Notes: generated from the sequence alone by a model not told the origin. Positions 36,153 through 44,540 are shown, numbered from the stretch's first letter. The stretch is DNA of 64,000 nt from Cellulophaga tyrosinoxydans (GCF_900176415.1 NZ_FWXO01000001.1:1236053-1300052); one strand, 5' to 3'. Numbers and translations are program-made.

Positions 36153-37175
36153 ATGAAAAATGTACTATGGTTTACGCTTTGCGCTTTTTTATTCATTACA
36201 TCGTGTAAGTCTAAAAAACTTCCGGCTATTGCCCCAGATATTATAACAGAAAAAACTTTGAATGATACAGATGACCCGGCAATCTGGATAAATCCTTCCG
36301 ATCCATCAAAAAGTATTGTATTTGGTACCGATAAAGAAACTAATGGCGCTATTTATGCTTTTGATTTAGAAGGAAAAATAATTGAAGAAAAAACAATTAG
36401 AAATATAGAAAGACCTAATAACATAGATTTAGCTTACGGATTCGCATTAAACGATTCTACTACAACCGATGTTATTGTTTTTACAGAGCGAGAAAAAAAT
36501 CAAATTAGAATGTTTTCTGTGCCAGATATGAAACCTTTAGATCAAGGTGGATTTAAAGTTTTTCAAGATGAAACAAACCTAGAATTCACATTTCCTATGG
36601 GTGTAAGTTTGTACATGTCGCCAACAGATAATAAATTGTTCGCCATAGTTGGCCGTAAATCCGGTCCTGAAAATGGTTATTTATATCAATATAATTTAGC
36701 TGCAGATTCGTCTGGGGTTGTGCGTTCGGAATTGGTAAGAAAGTTTGGAAAATTTAGTGGTAAAAAAGAGATAGAAGCCATAGCCGTAGATCACGAATTA
36801 GGATTTGTGTATTATTCAGATGAGCAACATTGTGTTCGTAAATACTATGCGGAACCGAGTATGGGCGACGAAGAAATTAGTTGTTTCGGTGGCGATCTTT
36901 TTCTTGAAGATATAGAAGGAATTGCTATTGCTCGATACAAAGTTGGTACTGGATATGTAATTATATCGGATCAGCAACGAGGACAATTCAACATTTTTTC
37001 AAGAACTACAAATGAATTTGTAAAAGCAGTTAATCTTTCTACTTTAGAAACAGATGGATGCGATGTGGTTACAGTTCCGTTAAATAGCACCTTTAAAAAC
37101 GGCTTGTTTGTAGCAATGAATGATAAAAAGGATTTCTATTTTTACGATTTGGCTAAGCTTGGAATTGAAAAATAA
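36153..37175 (+). CDS. Beta-propeller phytase lipoprotein (3-phytase)
   Basis: The 340-residue lipoprotein has a signal peptide with Cys in FLFITSCKSK. The mature part matches beta-propeller phytases: the DDPAIWINPSDPSKSIVFGTDKE segment near residue 30, repeated propeller blades, and acidic calcium-binding residues (EDIEGIAIARY, SDQQRGQFNIF, ETDGCDVVTVP). These enzymes release phosphate from phytate with calcium. ATG 36153 is preferred over 36099 because it gives a standard lipobox. It forms an operon with the receptor and is followed by a strong terminator. Confidence 0.9.
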   Translation: MKNVLWFTLCAFLFITSCKSKKLPAIAPDIITEKTLNDTDDPAIWINPSDPSKSIVFGTDKETNGAIYAFDLEGKIIEEKTIRNIERPNNIDLAYGFALNDSTTTDVIVFTEREKNQIRMFSVPDMKPLDQGGFKVFQDETNLEFTFPMGVSLYMSPTDNKLFAIVGRKSGPENGYLYQYNLAADSSGVVRSELVRKFGKFSGKKEIEAIAVDHELGFVYYSDEQHCVRKYYAEPSMGDEEISCFGGDLFLEDIEGIAIARYKVGTGYVIISDQQRGQFNIFSRTTNEFVKAVNLSTLETDGCDVVTVPLNSTFKNGLFVAMNDKKDFYFYDLAKLGIEK

Positions 37176-37190
37176 CGCGTGCTATTAAGT

Positions 37191-37228
37191 AAAAAAGAGC
37201 TAACCTAAATTGGTTAGCTCTTTTTATT
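37191..37228 (+). terminator. Bidirectional terminator between phytase and SDR genes
   Basis: A 14-bp stem (AAAAAGAGCTAACC with GGTTAGCTCTTTTT, 6-base loop) with A and T tracts, between convergent genes. Confidence 0.88.
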
Positions 37229-37229
37229 T

Positions 37230-38336
37230 TTACCACTTTTGGTTTCTAAAGTTTTTGGCTTTTGCAAAAAGTACAGTTTCGGATAAATAGTCTTCCAAGT
37301 CATATTTCGGAATAGGGAGTATGCTCTCTAATAATGTGGTATCCCATTCACTAGCCTTAGAAGTCATATATGGGTGTAAATGAACACCAATAGTTTCATA
37401 ATAAAAGGCTTCTAATTTAGAAGAAAATCCTGTTTTTACATTTATCAACTCCTCAGTGAAAGAGAAATTATTAAAACCAACTACCTCCAATATTTTTGCA
37501 ATACCGTTCATCATATTTGTTTCTTGAGAGTGAACTATGTTTAATTGTTCAATTTCAGTAGAAATTACCTTAGCAATAACCTGAGCAGCGTAGTCCGTTG
37601 GAATTATATTCAAACCTGTGGTTTGGGTTGTGGTGATACGCACTTGATCGTCGGTGGTAACGCTATTGAAAAATTTTGCAAATAAATAGAATACCATATA
37701 CTTTGATATAAAGTAATTAGGATGCTCAAGAATATTACCACCAAGAACACTAGGGCGTAATATTTGAACAGGAATATTTTTTTCTTTACCTGCTTCGGTT
37801 AAAAATTTTTCAGAAGCATGCTTTGATGCTTCATAATGATTTCTATAGTTTTCGCTTGTTAGCTGAGAATAATCATTTTGAATCAGTCCCCCTATATTAC
37901 CTGATGCAAAAGCAGTACTGATATATACAAATTTGTTAATGTGCTTGTAAAAGGCATTAAAAATGTCTTTTGTAAATTTTAAATTCTCTTTAAATATTTC
38001 TTTTTTAGCCTTTGGATCTGTAGATAAATTTACAAACCCTGCAGAATGTATAAAGTAATCAATACGATTTTTGGTGCCTAAAAAGGTTTCAGGAATTAAG
38101 AATTCATCCGCATCTATGACCACTATTTTATTCAGAACAGCTGCTCTATTTTTCTTGATGAATTCGGTAGCAAAATCGCTGGAAATAACATTTTCAATTC
38201 TCTTTTCGGGAGTTAAAGTAGCTTTTTTGCGAACAGGCAGATAAATTTGTTCAATAGCATCAAAACGTTGTTCTAAAAGTGAATATAATATTCTAGAACC
38301 TAAAGTTCCTGTGGCGCCAGTTAAAAGAATGTTCAT
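37230..38336 (-). CDS. Thioester-reductase/male-sterility-type SDR oxidoreductase
   Basis: From ATG 38336 the protein has 368 residues. It opens with the dinucleotide-binding loop GATGTLGSRIL, and has the active-site pattern FVYISTAFASGN with a Tyr-x3-Lys (NHYEASKHASEK). Extended SDRs of this kind reduce acyl thioesters or epimerise sugars; the substrate is unknown. The ATG at 38363 would add an unlikely leader. It is 85 bases downstream of ahcY on the same strand, and could be read through from it. Confidence 0.8.
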   Translation of the reverse strand: MNILLTGATGTLGSRILYSLLEQRFDAIEQIYLPVRKKATLTPEKRIENVISSDFATEFIKKNRAAVLNKIVVIDADEFLIPETFLGTKNRIDYFIHSAGFVNLSTDPKAKKEIFKENLKFTKDIFNAFYKHINKFVYISTAFASGNIGGLIQNDYSQLTSENYRNHYEASKHASEKFLTEAGKEKNIPVQILRPSVLGGNILEHPNYFISKYMVFYLFAKFFNSVTTDDQVRITTTQTTGLNIIPTDYAAQVIAKVISTEIEQLNIVHSQETNMMNGIAKILEVVGFNNFSFTEELINVKTGFSSKLEAFYYETIGVHLHPYMTSKASEWDTTLLESILPIPKYDLEDYLSETVLFAKAKNFRNQKW

Positions 38337-38421
38337 GGGATTGATTTGTGTGTAAAAAATCAAAATCCTTATTTAAAATATAAAATAAGGATTTTGAGCT
38401 AGTTAAAGATGCTTTTAAATT

Positions 38422-39738
38422 CTAGTACCTATAATAATCTGGCTTAAATGGTCCTTTAACCGTTACGCCAATATATTCTGCTTGCTCTGGTTTTAGTTCC
38501 GTTAATTCAACACCTAATCTTGCCAAATGTAATTGTGCTACTTTTTCATCAAGATGCTTAGGTAACATGTATACTTCATTTTTGTATTTATCACTATGTT
38601 TCCAAAGCTCTATTTGTGCTAGTGTTTGGTTGGTGAAAGAGTTACTCATAACAAAACTAGGGTGTCCAGTTGCACAACCAAGGTTTACTAATCGTCCTTC
38701 AGCCAAAATAATGATATCAGTGCCATCAATAGAATATTTATCTACCTGAGGTTTAATTTCATCCTTGGTATTGCCATAATTTTTATTCAACCAAGCCATG
38801 TCTATCTCATTGTCAAAATGACCAATATTACAAACAATGGTTTTGTCTTTCATAGCTTTAAAATGCTCAGCACGGATAATGTCTTTATTCCCAGTTGTGG
38901 TAATAATTATATCAGCATTAGCAACTACAGTTTCTAGTTTTTTAACTTCAAAACCATCCATGGCTGCCTGTAGCGCACAAATTGGGTCAATTTCAGTAAC
39001 TGTAACTATAGATCCAGCACCTTTAAATGAAGCAGCGGTACCTTTACCAACATCTCCGTAACCAGCTACAACCACTCTTTTACCAGCAAGCATAGTATCC
39101 GTTGCTCTTCTTATAGCATCAACAGCACTTTCTCTACAGCCATATTTATTATCAAACTTAGATTTGGTAACCGAATCATTTACATTAATGGCCGGCATTG
39201 GTAAGGTTCCATTCTTTACTCTTTCATAAAGTCTATGTACACCAGTTGTTGTTTCTTCAGATAAACCTTTAATATTGCCTGCTAATTCAGGATATCTATC
39301 TAAAACCATATTAGTTAAATCGCCACCATCATCAAGAATCATATTTAAAGGTTTGCGATCTTCTCCAAAGAATAAGGTTTGCTCAATACACCAGTCAAAT
39401 TCTTCTTCATTCATTCCTTTCCAGGCGTATACTGGTACTCCAGCTTCAGCAATTGCAGCCGCAGCTTGATCTTGAGTCGAGAATATATTACAAGAACTCC
39501 ATGTAACTTCTGCGCCTAACGCCACAAGAGTTTCAATAAGTACTGCAGTCTGTATGGTCATATGCAAACATCCTGCAATACGCGCACCTTTTAAGGGTTG
39601 TTCTTTTCCATATTCCTCTCTTAATGCCATTAGTCCAGGCATTTCTGCCTCAGCTAAGTTTATTTCTTTTCTTCCCCAACCTGCTAGAGAAATATCTTTT
39701 ACCTTGTAGGGTATATAAGAAACAGTTTTAGTGCTCAT
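38422..39738 (-). CDS. ahcY: S-adenosylhomocysteine hydrolase
   Basis: The 438-residue length and motifs are standard: [16 protein letters not shown], the NAD-binding [17 protein letters not shown] near residue 225, [18 protein letters not shown], and C-terminal KPDYYRY. The enzyme splits SAH to adenosine and homocysteine, sustaining methylation and the SAM cycle. Its promoter lies across a perfect palindrome (39777-39797), so repression at the start of transcription is possible. Confidence 0.97.
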   Translation of the reverse strand: MSTKTVSYIPYKVKDISLAGWGRKEINLAEAEMPGLMALREEYGKEQPLKGARIAGCLHMTIQTAVLIETLVALGAEVTWSSCNIFSTQDQAAAAIAEAGVPVYAWKGMNEEEFDWCIEQTLFFGEDRKPLNMILDDGGDLTNMVLDRYPELAGNIKGLSEETTTGVHRLYERVKNGTLPMPAINVNDSVTKSKFDNKYGCRESAVDAIRRATDTMLAGKRVVVAGYGDVGKGTAASFKGAGSIVTVTEIDPICALQAAMDGFEVKKLETVVANADIIITTTGNKDIIRAEHFKAMKDKTIVCNIGHFDNEIDMAWLNKNYGNTKDEIKPQVDKYSIDGTDIIILAEGRLVNLGCATGHPSFVMSNSFTNQTLAQIELWKHSDKYKNEVYMLPKHLDEKVAQLHLARLGVELTELKPEQAEYIGVTVKGPFKPDYYRY

Positions 39739-39776
39739 ATCCTTTTTTATTTTTACTTTCGTTATATAGCAATTTT

Positions 39777-39797
39777 AATCACTAAATTTTAGTGATT
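39777..39797. promoter_or_regulatory. Perfect palindrome at the ahcY transcription start, possible operator
   Basis: Two 10-base arms, AATCACTAAA and TTTAGTGATT, flank one T. The site lies between the divergent ahcY and phosphopantetheinyl transferase genes. It starts just downstream of the minus-strand -7 element, so a bound protein would block ahcY initiation. The regulator is unknown. Confidence 0.5.
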
Positions 39798-39798
39798 G

Positions 39799-39806
39799 CA
39801 AAGGTA
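39799..39806 (-). promoter_or_regulatory. Putative -7 element of the ahcY promoter
   Basis: The minus strand reads TACCTTTG, matching TAnnTTTG, about 60 bases before the ahcY start. Confidence 0.5.
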
Positions 39807-39814
39807 CTAAAGCC

Positions 39815-40450
39815 ATGCCTCTTTACAAAACAATTACGGTAACACCAAGCATAACTGTTTACATCTGGAAAGTTGAAGAAACAGAAGAGGAACTTGCTAA
39901 AGATATTGTGCTTACTCCTGCATGCGCAGAAAGAATGCTAGGAATGAAATCAGAGCAACACCGTAAAGGGTTTTTAAGTATTCGTCATTTGTTAGCAATT
40001 GCAGGTTACGAGGATAAAGATTTGTATTACAATGAATTTGGAAAACCATTTTTAAAAGATGGAAATAGGATAAGTATTACCCACTCTCATGAATTTACGG
40101 GTATTATTGTGGCGCAGCATTCTGATGAAGTTGGGATAGATATAGAAATGCAAAGAGACAAAATTTTAAATATAGCTCATAAATTCACACCAATTGAAGA
40201 GTATAAAACCCTGGCGAATACCGATGCTATTGTTAGAAAACTTACAATTGTTTGGGGCGCAAAAGAATCTTTGTACAAAATATATGCACAAAGTGGCTTA
40301 AGTTTTTTACATCATATAGATGTTAAGGAATTTGATTTAGAAGACAATGATAGTATTGCAGAAATTATTTACAAAGGAAAATCATCTGCATACAGTATAG
40401 ATTTTTTAGAATTTGAAGGGTATACCTGTGTGTATGCCGTAAAGTTATAA
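39815..40450 (+). CDS. 4'-phosphopantetheinyl transferase superfamily protein
   Basis: The 211-residue protein carries the Sfp-type motifs GIDIEMQRD (near 109) and WGAKESLYKIY (near 148), with ISITHSHEF in front. It moves phosphopantetheine from CoA to carrier proteins in the cytoplasm. The gene begins an operon with a gap of 11 bases to the next gene. A role in the acyl carrier protein system is likely but the partner is unknown. Confidence 0.9.
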   Translation: MPLYKTITVTPSITVYIWKVEETEEELAKDIVLTPACAERMLGMKSEQHRKGFLSIRHLLAIAGYEDKDLYYNEFGKPFLKDGNRISITHSHEFTGIIVAQHSDEVGIDIEMQRDKILNIAHKFTPIEEYKTLANTDAIVRKLTIVWGAKESLYKIYAQSGLSFLHHIDVKEFDLEDNDSIAEIIYKGKSSAYSIDFLEFEGYTCVYAVKL

Positions 40451-40461
40451 TACTAATAAAC

Positions 40462-40722
40462 ATGAATATTTCCGTAGAACTTACCCTATCTCCCTTACAA
40501 GATTCCTTTGAACCTATTATCATTAGTTTTATTAAAAAACTTAGAGCTTCTGGGTTAACCGTATTAGAAAACCCATTAAGCACTCAAGTATATGGTGAAT
40601 ACGATAGCGTAATGAAGGTGCTCAACACAGAAATAAAAGAAGCTTTTGAGCTCATGGACAAAGGCTTACTTTATATGAAAATTGTTAAATCGGATAGAAG
40701 CATGTATGAGCCCCATTTTTGA
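40462..40722 (+). CDS. Thiamine-binding-like protein (DUF77/YkoF-type)
   Basis: The 86-residue protein matches the small MTH1187/DUF77 family of thiamine-binding ferredoxin-like folds: SVELTLSPLQDSFEPIIISFIKKLRASGLTVLENPLSTQVYGEYDSVMKVLNTEIKEAF. Family members bind thiamine or its pyrimidine moiety, though for most only the fold is shown. It overlaps the PnuC-family gene by 17 bases, which ties it to transport. Function in thiamine handling is inferred. Confidence 0.78.
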   Translation: MNISVELTLSPLQDSFEPIIISFIKKLRASGLTVLENPLSTQVYGEYDSVMKVLNTEIKEAFELMDKGLLYMKIVKSDRSMYEPHF

Positions 40723-41335
40723 TTTTTTCTTTGAACAATATTCCGATTACAAAACCTATCACATAGTTCTTGAAATAGTTGCGGTACTATTTGGATTACT
40801 TTCTGTGCTGTTTTCTAAACAAAATAATATTCTGGTATATCCTACCGGAATGATAAGTACTGCCATATTTGTTTACCTACTTATTGTTTGGGGATTAATT
40901 GGAGACATGCTCATAAATGTATATTATTTTATCATGAGTGTTTATGGGTGGTATGTTTGGACAAGAAAAGTAGATGACCAGCATGTAACGCCAATAACCC
41001 ACACCACAATAAAAGAGCATAAGACATCTATTATAATTTTTATAAGCACCTTATTATTTGTATTTGTGGTTTATCAACTATTTGATAAATGGACTAGCTG
41101 GACTGCTTATGTTGATACTTTAACAACTGCCGTGTTTTTTGTTGGAATGTGGCTAATGGCCAAACGTAAAGTAGAAAATTGGCTATATTGGATTGTGGGC
41201 GATTTAATATCAGTGCCTTTATATTTTTACAAAGGCTTTACTTTTACTAGCTTACAGTATTTATTATTTACATTCATTGCAATTTTTGGATATTCCGCAT
41301 GGAAGAAAAGTTTAAACAAGAACCCTCAGACGTAA
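40706..41335 (+). CDS. PnuC-family vitamin transporter (thiamine or nicotinamide riboside)
   Basis: The 209-residue protein has about seven membrane helices and the PnuC signature region (INVYYFIMSVYGWYVWTRK near residue 73, then AVFFVGMWLMAKRKVENWLYWIVGDLISVPLYFYKG). ATG 40706 gives the usual N terminus; a TTG at 40682 is less likely. PnuC homologs move nicotinamide riboside, PnuT homologs thiamine, and both depend on a kinase for trapping. The neighbouring thiamine-binding-like gene favours thiamine; the NadR-like kinase favours nicotinamide riboside. It overlaps both neighbours. Substrate unresolved. Confidence 0.88.
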   Translation: MSPIFDFFFEQYSDYKTYHIVLEIVAVLFGLLSVLFSKQNNILVYPTGMISTAIFVYLLIVWGLIGDMLINVYYFIMSVYGWYVWTRKVDDQHVTPITHTTIKEHKTSIIIFISTLLFVFVVYQLFDKWTSWTAYVDTLTTAVFFVGMWLMAKRKVENWLYWIVGDLISVPLYFYKGFTFTSLQYLLFTFIAIFGYSAWKKSLNKNPQT

Positions 41336-41862
41336 TTAAAATAGTATTATTCGGACCAGAATCTACGGGTAAAACCACCTTGTCTGGTCAATTAGCGCGC
41401 TACTACAATTCGGTTTGGGTGCCAGAATATGCTAGAGAATATTTGCAAGATAAATGGAATGAAGAGCGAAAAACTTGCGAACCAAAAGATTTATTGCCTA
41501 TAGCAGAAGGCCAAATGAGGCTAGAAAATAAATTGGCTAAAAAAGCTAATAAAATTTTGATTTGCGATACAGATTTGTTGGAAACAAAAGTATATTCCGA
41601 AGCGTATTATATTGGACATTGCGATCCAATTTTAGAAAAATATGCCCTAGAAAATACTTATGATTTATATTTTTTGACTTATATTGATGTACCTTGGGAA
41701 GAAGACGATTTGCGCGATAAACCGTTGGAAAGAGAACGCATGTTTCAATATTTTCAAGACACCTTAGAAAAGTATAATAGAAAGTATATTCTTTTAAAAG
41801 GAGATAAGAATACAAGACTTAAAACAGCAATTCATCATATTAATAAACTTTTGAATCCATGA
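41299..41862 (+). CDS. NadR-like P-loop kinase
   Basis: The 187-residue protein opens with IKIVLFGPESTGKTTLSGQLARYY (Walker A near residue 19), followed by VPEYAREYLQDKW and CDTDLLETKVYSEAYY, all typical of the nicotinamide riboside kinase domain of NadR. It lacks the adenylyltransferase and HTH domains, so it is a stand-alone kinase that would trap a vitamin by phosphorylation. It overlaps the PnuC-family gene by 37 bases. Whether the substrate is nicotinamide riboside or thiamine is open. Confidence 0.85.
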   Translation: MEEKFKQEPSDVIKIVLFGPESTGKTTLSGQLARYYNSVWVPEYAREYLQDKWNEERKTCEPKDLLPIAEGQMRLENKLAKKANKILICDTDLLETKVYSEAYYIGHCDPILEKYALENTYDLYFLTYIDVPWEEDDLRDKPLERERMFQYFQDTLEKYNRKYILLKGDKNTRLKTAIHHINKLLNP

Positions 41863-43406
41863 TAGCATTTTCAGAAAAAGATAAAGAGCAATTAATTTCT
41901 AAAGGAATAGCGGCAGAAAAAGTAGAAGGTCAGATCCAAACATTTAAAGAAGGAATACCCTTTGTTAAATTAGAAAAGGCCGCTGTTGTTACTAATGGAA
42001 TTTTAAAATTTTCTAATGATGATGAAAAGGAGCTAATCGAAAATTTTGAAAATGCCAAAAATCATTTATCACTCTTAAAGTTTGTTCCAGCTTCTGGTGC
42101 TGCATCGAGAATGTTTAAAGCTTTTTTTAATTTCTTAGAAAAGTATAATCCAAAAAATGAAAGTTTAGAGGATTATTTTAATAGAACAGGAGATAAAGAT
42201 CTTAATACCTTTTATCAAGGATTAAAAAAGCTACCATTTTATGAAATCATAGAGAAAAGAATAAATGGAAAGTTCAGTTCCAAAGGAGAAGAACTGTATT
42301 TTTTTGTAGAAGAAATGTTGCAGGAAAAGGGATTAAATTTTGGTTTTTATCCAAAAGGTCTTTTGCCTTTCCATAATTACGGAAATTTTGCTTCTACACC
42401 TTTTGAGGAACATTTAAAGGAGGCAGCTTTATATGCATCTAATAAAGGAGATGCCAAGCTTCATTTTACCATATCCGAACAGCATGGCGAAATGTTTAAT
42501 CAAGAGTTTGACCGGGTTAAAGAAAGAGTCTCTGCAGCTACGAATACTTCTTTTAATGTTAGTTATTCATTTCAAAAATCAGAAACAGACACGATTGCTG
42601 TAAATATGGACAATACACTTTTTAGAGAGCCAGACGGATCTTTATTATTTCGTCCTGGAGGACATGGAGCACTTATAGAAAACTTAAATGACCAAAAAGC
42701 AGATATCATATTTATTAAAAATATAGATAATGTAGTGACCTCTAATGCCATAGTAGAGGTGGCTAATAGTAAAAAAGTATTAGCAGGACTCTTATTAAAA
42801 GTGCAGAAAAAAGCATTTGAATATGCTAAAATATTAGAGCACAATGCAGCTATTGATTTTGATAAAATGCAAGAAATTAAAGCGTTTTTAGAACATGAGT
42901 TAAATGTTCGTTTTTCTGAAAATTATAATGGTTACAGTATAGCACAGCAAATAGAAATATTAAAAGATAAAATTAATAGACCTATTCGTATTTGCGGTAT
43001 GGTTAAAAACGAAGGTGAACCAGGCGGAGGTCCTTTTTGGATAAAAGATAAGAAAGGTAATATTTCACTACAAATAATTGAGTCAGCACAAGTCGATACA
43101 GCTAGTAAAAATCAGATGGAAATATTTAGTAATTCTACTCACTTTAATCCAGTAGATTTGGTTTGTGGTATAAAAGATTTTAAAGGAGAAAAATATAATT
43201 TATTGAATTTTGTTGATGTTAAACAAGGTTTTATCACCGAGAAAACTAAAGATGGTAAAGAATTAAAAGCTCTTGAACTTCCAGGCCTTTGGAACGGAGC
43301 AATGGCTTTTTGGAATACTATTTTCGTAGAAGTGCCCTTAATAACTTTTAATCCGGTAAAAACGGTTAATGATTTATTGAAACCTGCACATCAAGTAAAA
43401 AACTAA
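41859..43406 (+). CDS. DUF4301 protein
   Basis: The 515-residue protein matches the DUF4301 family: KFVPASGAASRMFKAFFNFLEKY near residue 72, SEQHGEMFNQEFD, FRPGGHGALIENLNDQKADIIFIKNIDNV near 265, and GEPGGGPFW near 386. The PGGHGALI-IKNIDNV run suggests a nucleotidyltransferase-like fold that binds nucleotide. No signal peptide. It overlaps the kinase gene by four bases and is the last gene of the operon, so it belongs to the same job, which is not established. Confidence 0.83.
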   Translation: MIAFSEKDKEQLISKGIAAEKVEGQIQTFKEGIPFVKLEKAAVVTNGILKFSNDDEKELIENFENAKNHLSLLKFVPASGAASRMFKAFFNFLEKYNPKNESLEDYFNRTGDKDLNTFYQGLKKLPFYEIIEKRINGKFSSKGEELYFFVEEMLQEKGLNFGFYPKGLLPFHNYGNFASTPFEEHLKEAALYASNKGDAKLHFTISEQHGEMFNQEFDRVKERVSAATNTSFNVSYSFQKSETDTIAVNMDNTLFREPDGSLLFRPGGHGALIENLNDQKADIIFIKNIDNVVTSNAIVEVANSKKVLAGLLLKVQKKAFEYAKILEHNAAIDFDKMQEIKAFLEHELNVRFSENYNGYSIAQQIEILKDKINRPIRICGMVKNEGEPGGGPFWIKDKKGNISLQIIESAQVDTASKNQMEIFSNSTHFNPVDLVCGIKDFKGEKYNLLNFVDVKQGFITEKTKDGKELKALELPGLWNGAMAFWNTIFVEVPLITFNPVKTVNDLLKPAHQVKN

Positions 43407-43421
43407 AAATAGATTTTAAAA

Positions 43422-43438
43422 GTGTATACTTTTTACAC
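43422..43438. promoter_or_regulatory. Upstream activator site 1, gene copy 1
   Basis: GTGTATACTTTTTACAC has dyad arms GTGTA and TACAC with a 7-base centre. The same arms and centre length occur at 44018-44034 before the paralog. It lies 30 bp before site 2, near -142 relative to the predicted start. Confidence 0.55.
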
Positions 43439-43451
43439 ATAAAATAACTAA

Positions 43452-43468
43452 AGTATACAGTAATACAC
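43452..43468. promoter_or_regulatory. Upstream activator site 2, gene copy 1
   Basis: AGTATACAGTAATACAC matches 14 of 17 bases of the site at 44048-44064. It lies exactly 94 bp before the T of the -24 element, as does its partner. Confidence 0.55.
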
Positions 43469-43545
43469 ACATTGTTATTTTTATTGTAAAATATAAACCA
43501 TTGTAAAACAGTTAGTTGCAATGGTTTTTTGATTTGTGTTGCTTC

Positions 43546-43561
43546 TGGCATTATTCTTTCT
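43546..43561 (+). promoter_or_regulatory. Sigma-54-like promoter of PepSY-like gene 1
   Basis: TGGCATTATTCTTTCT resembles TGGCAC-N5-TTGCW. The GG of -24 is intact; the -12 GC reads TC, the same as in the second promoter. It begins 66 bases before ATG 43612. An NtrC-type activator gene lies 1.1 kb downstream. Confidence 0.6.
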
Positions 43562-43611
43562 GTATACTAATCGAGTTTAAAAATAAATGTTGAATAATAA
43601 AATTGATAAAG

Positions 43612-43917
43612 ATGAAAAAGTTAGTATTTGCAACAGCACTGGCCATAGGTAGTTTAGGAACAATTACCGCAACGGCAACAACACCAATTTTCCATGATGG
43701 GATTATGGAGGGAATCTTTGCTCAAGATTTTACAGAAATAAAAATAGCAGAACTTCCTGAGGCAGTAACAAAAGCTCTTGAAAAAGATTTTCCTGGAGCT
43801 GCCATTACCAAAGCCTATGTAAACGAGGAGTCTCAATATAAATTAGAAGTTACACAAGAGAACGGTAAAACTTTAGAATTACACGCCGATGCAGAAGGCA
43901 ATTGGTTAGAAATGTAA
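43612..43917 (+). CDS. PepSY-like secreted small protein, copy 1
   Basis: The 101-residue protein has a signal peptide (KKLVFATALAIGSLGTITATA). The mature part has a PepSY-like fold of about 60 residues: EIKIAELPEAVTKALEKDFPGAAITKAYVNEESQYKLEVTQENGKTLELHADAEGNW. ATG 43612 gives the usual signal; an in-frame TTG at 43603 is less likely. PepSY-like domains are thought to inhibit proteases or sense the envelope; function here is unknown. The same promoter geometry is found before its tandem paralog. Confidence 0.83.
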   Translation: MKKLVFATALAIGSLGTITATATTPIFHDGIMEGIFAQDFTEIKIAELPEAVTKALEKDFPGAAITKAYVNEESQYKLEVTQENGKTLELHADAEGNWLEM

Positions 43918-43957
43918 GAGTTTGGTTAGAGTAGATTAAGTTAGTTAGTTTGGTTAT

Positions 43958-43985
43958 AAAAAGGTTGCTTCGGCAACCTTTTTTA
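43958..43985 (+). terminator. Terminator after PepSY-like copy 1
   Basis: Stem AAAAAGGTTGC / GCAACCTTTTT closed by a cTTCGg tetraloop, followed by T. It shows the two paralogs are separate transcription units. Confidence 0.88.
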
Positions 43986-44017
43986 GTTTTAATTGTTATT
44001 GCTTTGAAACACATAAA

Positions 44018-44034
44018 GTGTAAATAAATTACAC
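44018..44034. promoter_or_regulatory. Upstream activator site 1, gene copy 2
   Basis: GTGTAAATAAATTACAC has the same GTGTA-N7-TACAC arms as 43422-43438, extended to a 6-base dyad (GTGTAA/TTACAC). Confidence 0.58.
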
Positions 44035-44047
44035 AATTCCATAAAAA

Positions 44048-44064
44048 ATTATACAATTATACAC
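44048..44064. promoter_or_regulatory. Upstream activator site 2, gene copy 2
   Basis: ATTATACAATTATACAC, 14 of 17 identical with 43452-43468, at the same 30-bp distance from site 1 and 94 bp from the -24 element. Confidence 0.55.
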
Positions 44065-44141
44065 AGTACTAAAAATCAGAAATACTTTTTAATAAATTGA
44101 AAATCAAATACTTGTGTTTAAAATTGAGAAATAGTAGTTCA

Positions 44142-44157
44142 TGGCATTATTATTTCA
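44142..44157 (+). promoter_or_regulatory. Sigma-54-like promoter of PepSY-like gene 2
   Basis: TGGCATTATTATTTCA matches copy 1 except at two bases and resembles the sigma-54 consensus, with the -12 GC as TC. The shared GTATAC immediately downstream continues the similarity. ATG 44197 is 55 bases after its start. Confidence 0.6.
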
Positions 44158-44196
44158 GTATACCTAACAAGTTTAATAATTAAAAAAATAAATATC

Positions 44197-44499
44197 ATGA
44201 AAAAATTAATTCTAGCATCCGTATTTACATTCGTTGGTTTAACTGCATTTGCTCAAGAGAGCGAGATGGCCATGGCAGCTTCAGAAGTTGTTGAAACCAC
44301 TCAAGATGGGTTTTCAGAAATTACTATGGATAACTTGCCTGAAGCGGTTAGTGCTGCAGTAAGCAAAAGTTATCCATCAGCAACCATAGATAAGGCATAT
44401 GTAAATGATAAGAACCAATATAAACTTGAAGTTTCTTTAGAAGATGGAACTTCAGGCACGCTTTATGCTGATGAAAAAGGGAATTGGATCGAATTATAG
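44197..44499 (+). CDS. PepSY-like secreted small protein, copy 2
   Basis: The 100-residue protein has a signal peptide (KKLILASVFTFVGLTAFAQES). The mature part is clearly paralogous to the preceding gene: LPEAVSAAVSKSYPSATIDKAYVNDKNQYKLEVSLEDG, ending in EKGNWIEL where copy 1 has AEGNWLEM. The two have separate promoters and terminators, so they are two outputs of one circuit rather than an operon. Function unknown. Confidence 0.84.
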   Translation: MKKLILASVFTFVGLTAFAQESEMAMAASEVVETTQDGFSEITMDNLPEAVSAAVSKSYPSATIDKAYVNDKNQYKLEVSLEDGTSGTLYADEKGNWIEL

Positions 44500-44540
44500 T
44501 AAACCCAATGTTCTTATTTGTATCAAGTTGGTTTAATTGA

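Noticed and set aside
43484-43509. Direct repeat ATTGTAAAA (twice) between activator sites and promoter 1
   Set aside because: Not present in the second promoter, so not part of the shared architecture. Chance in AT-rich DNA is likely.
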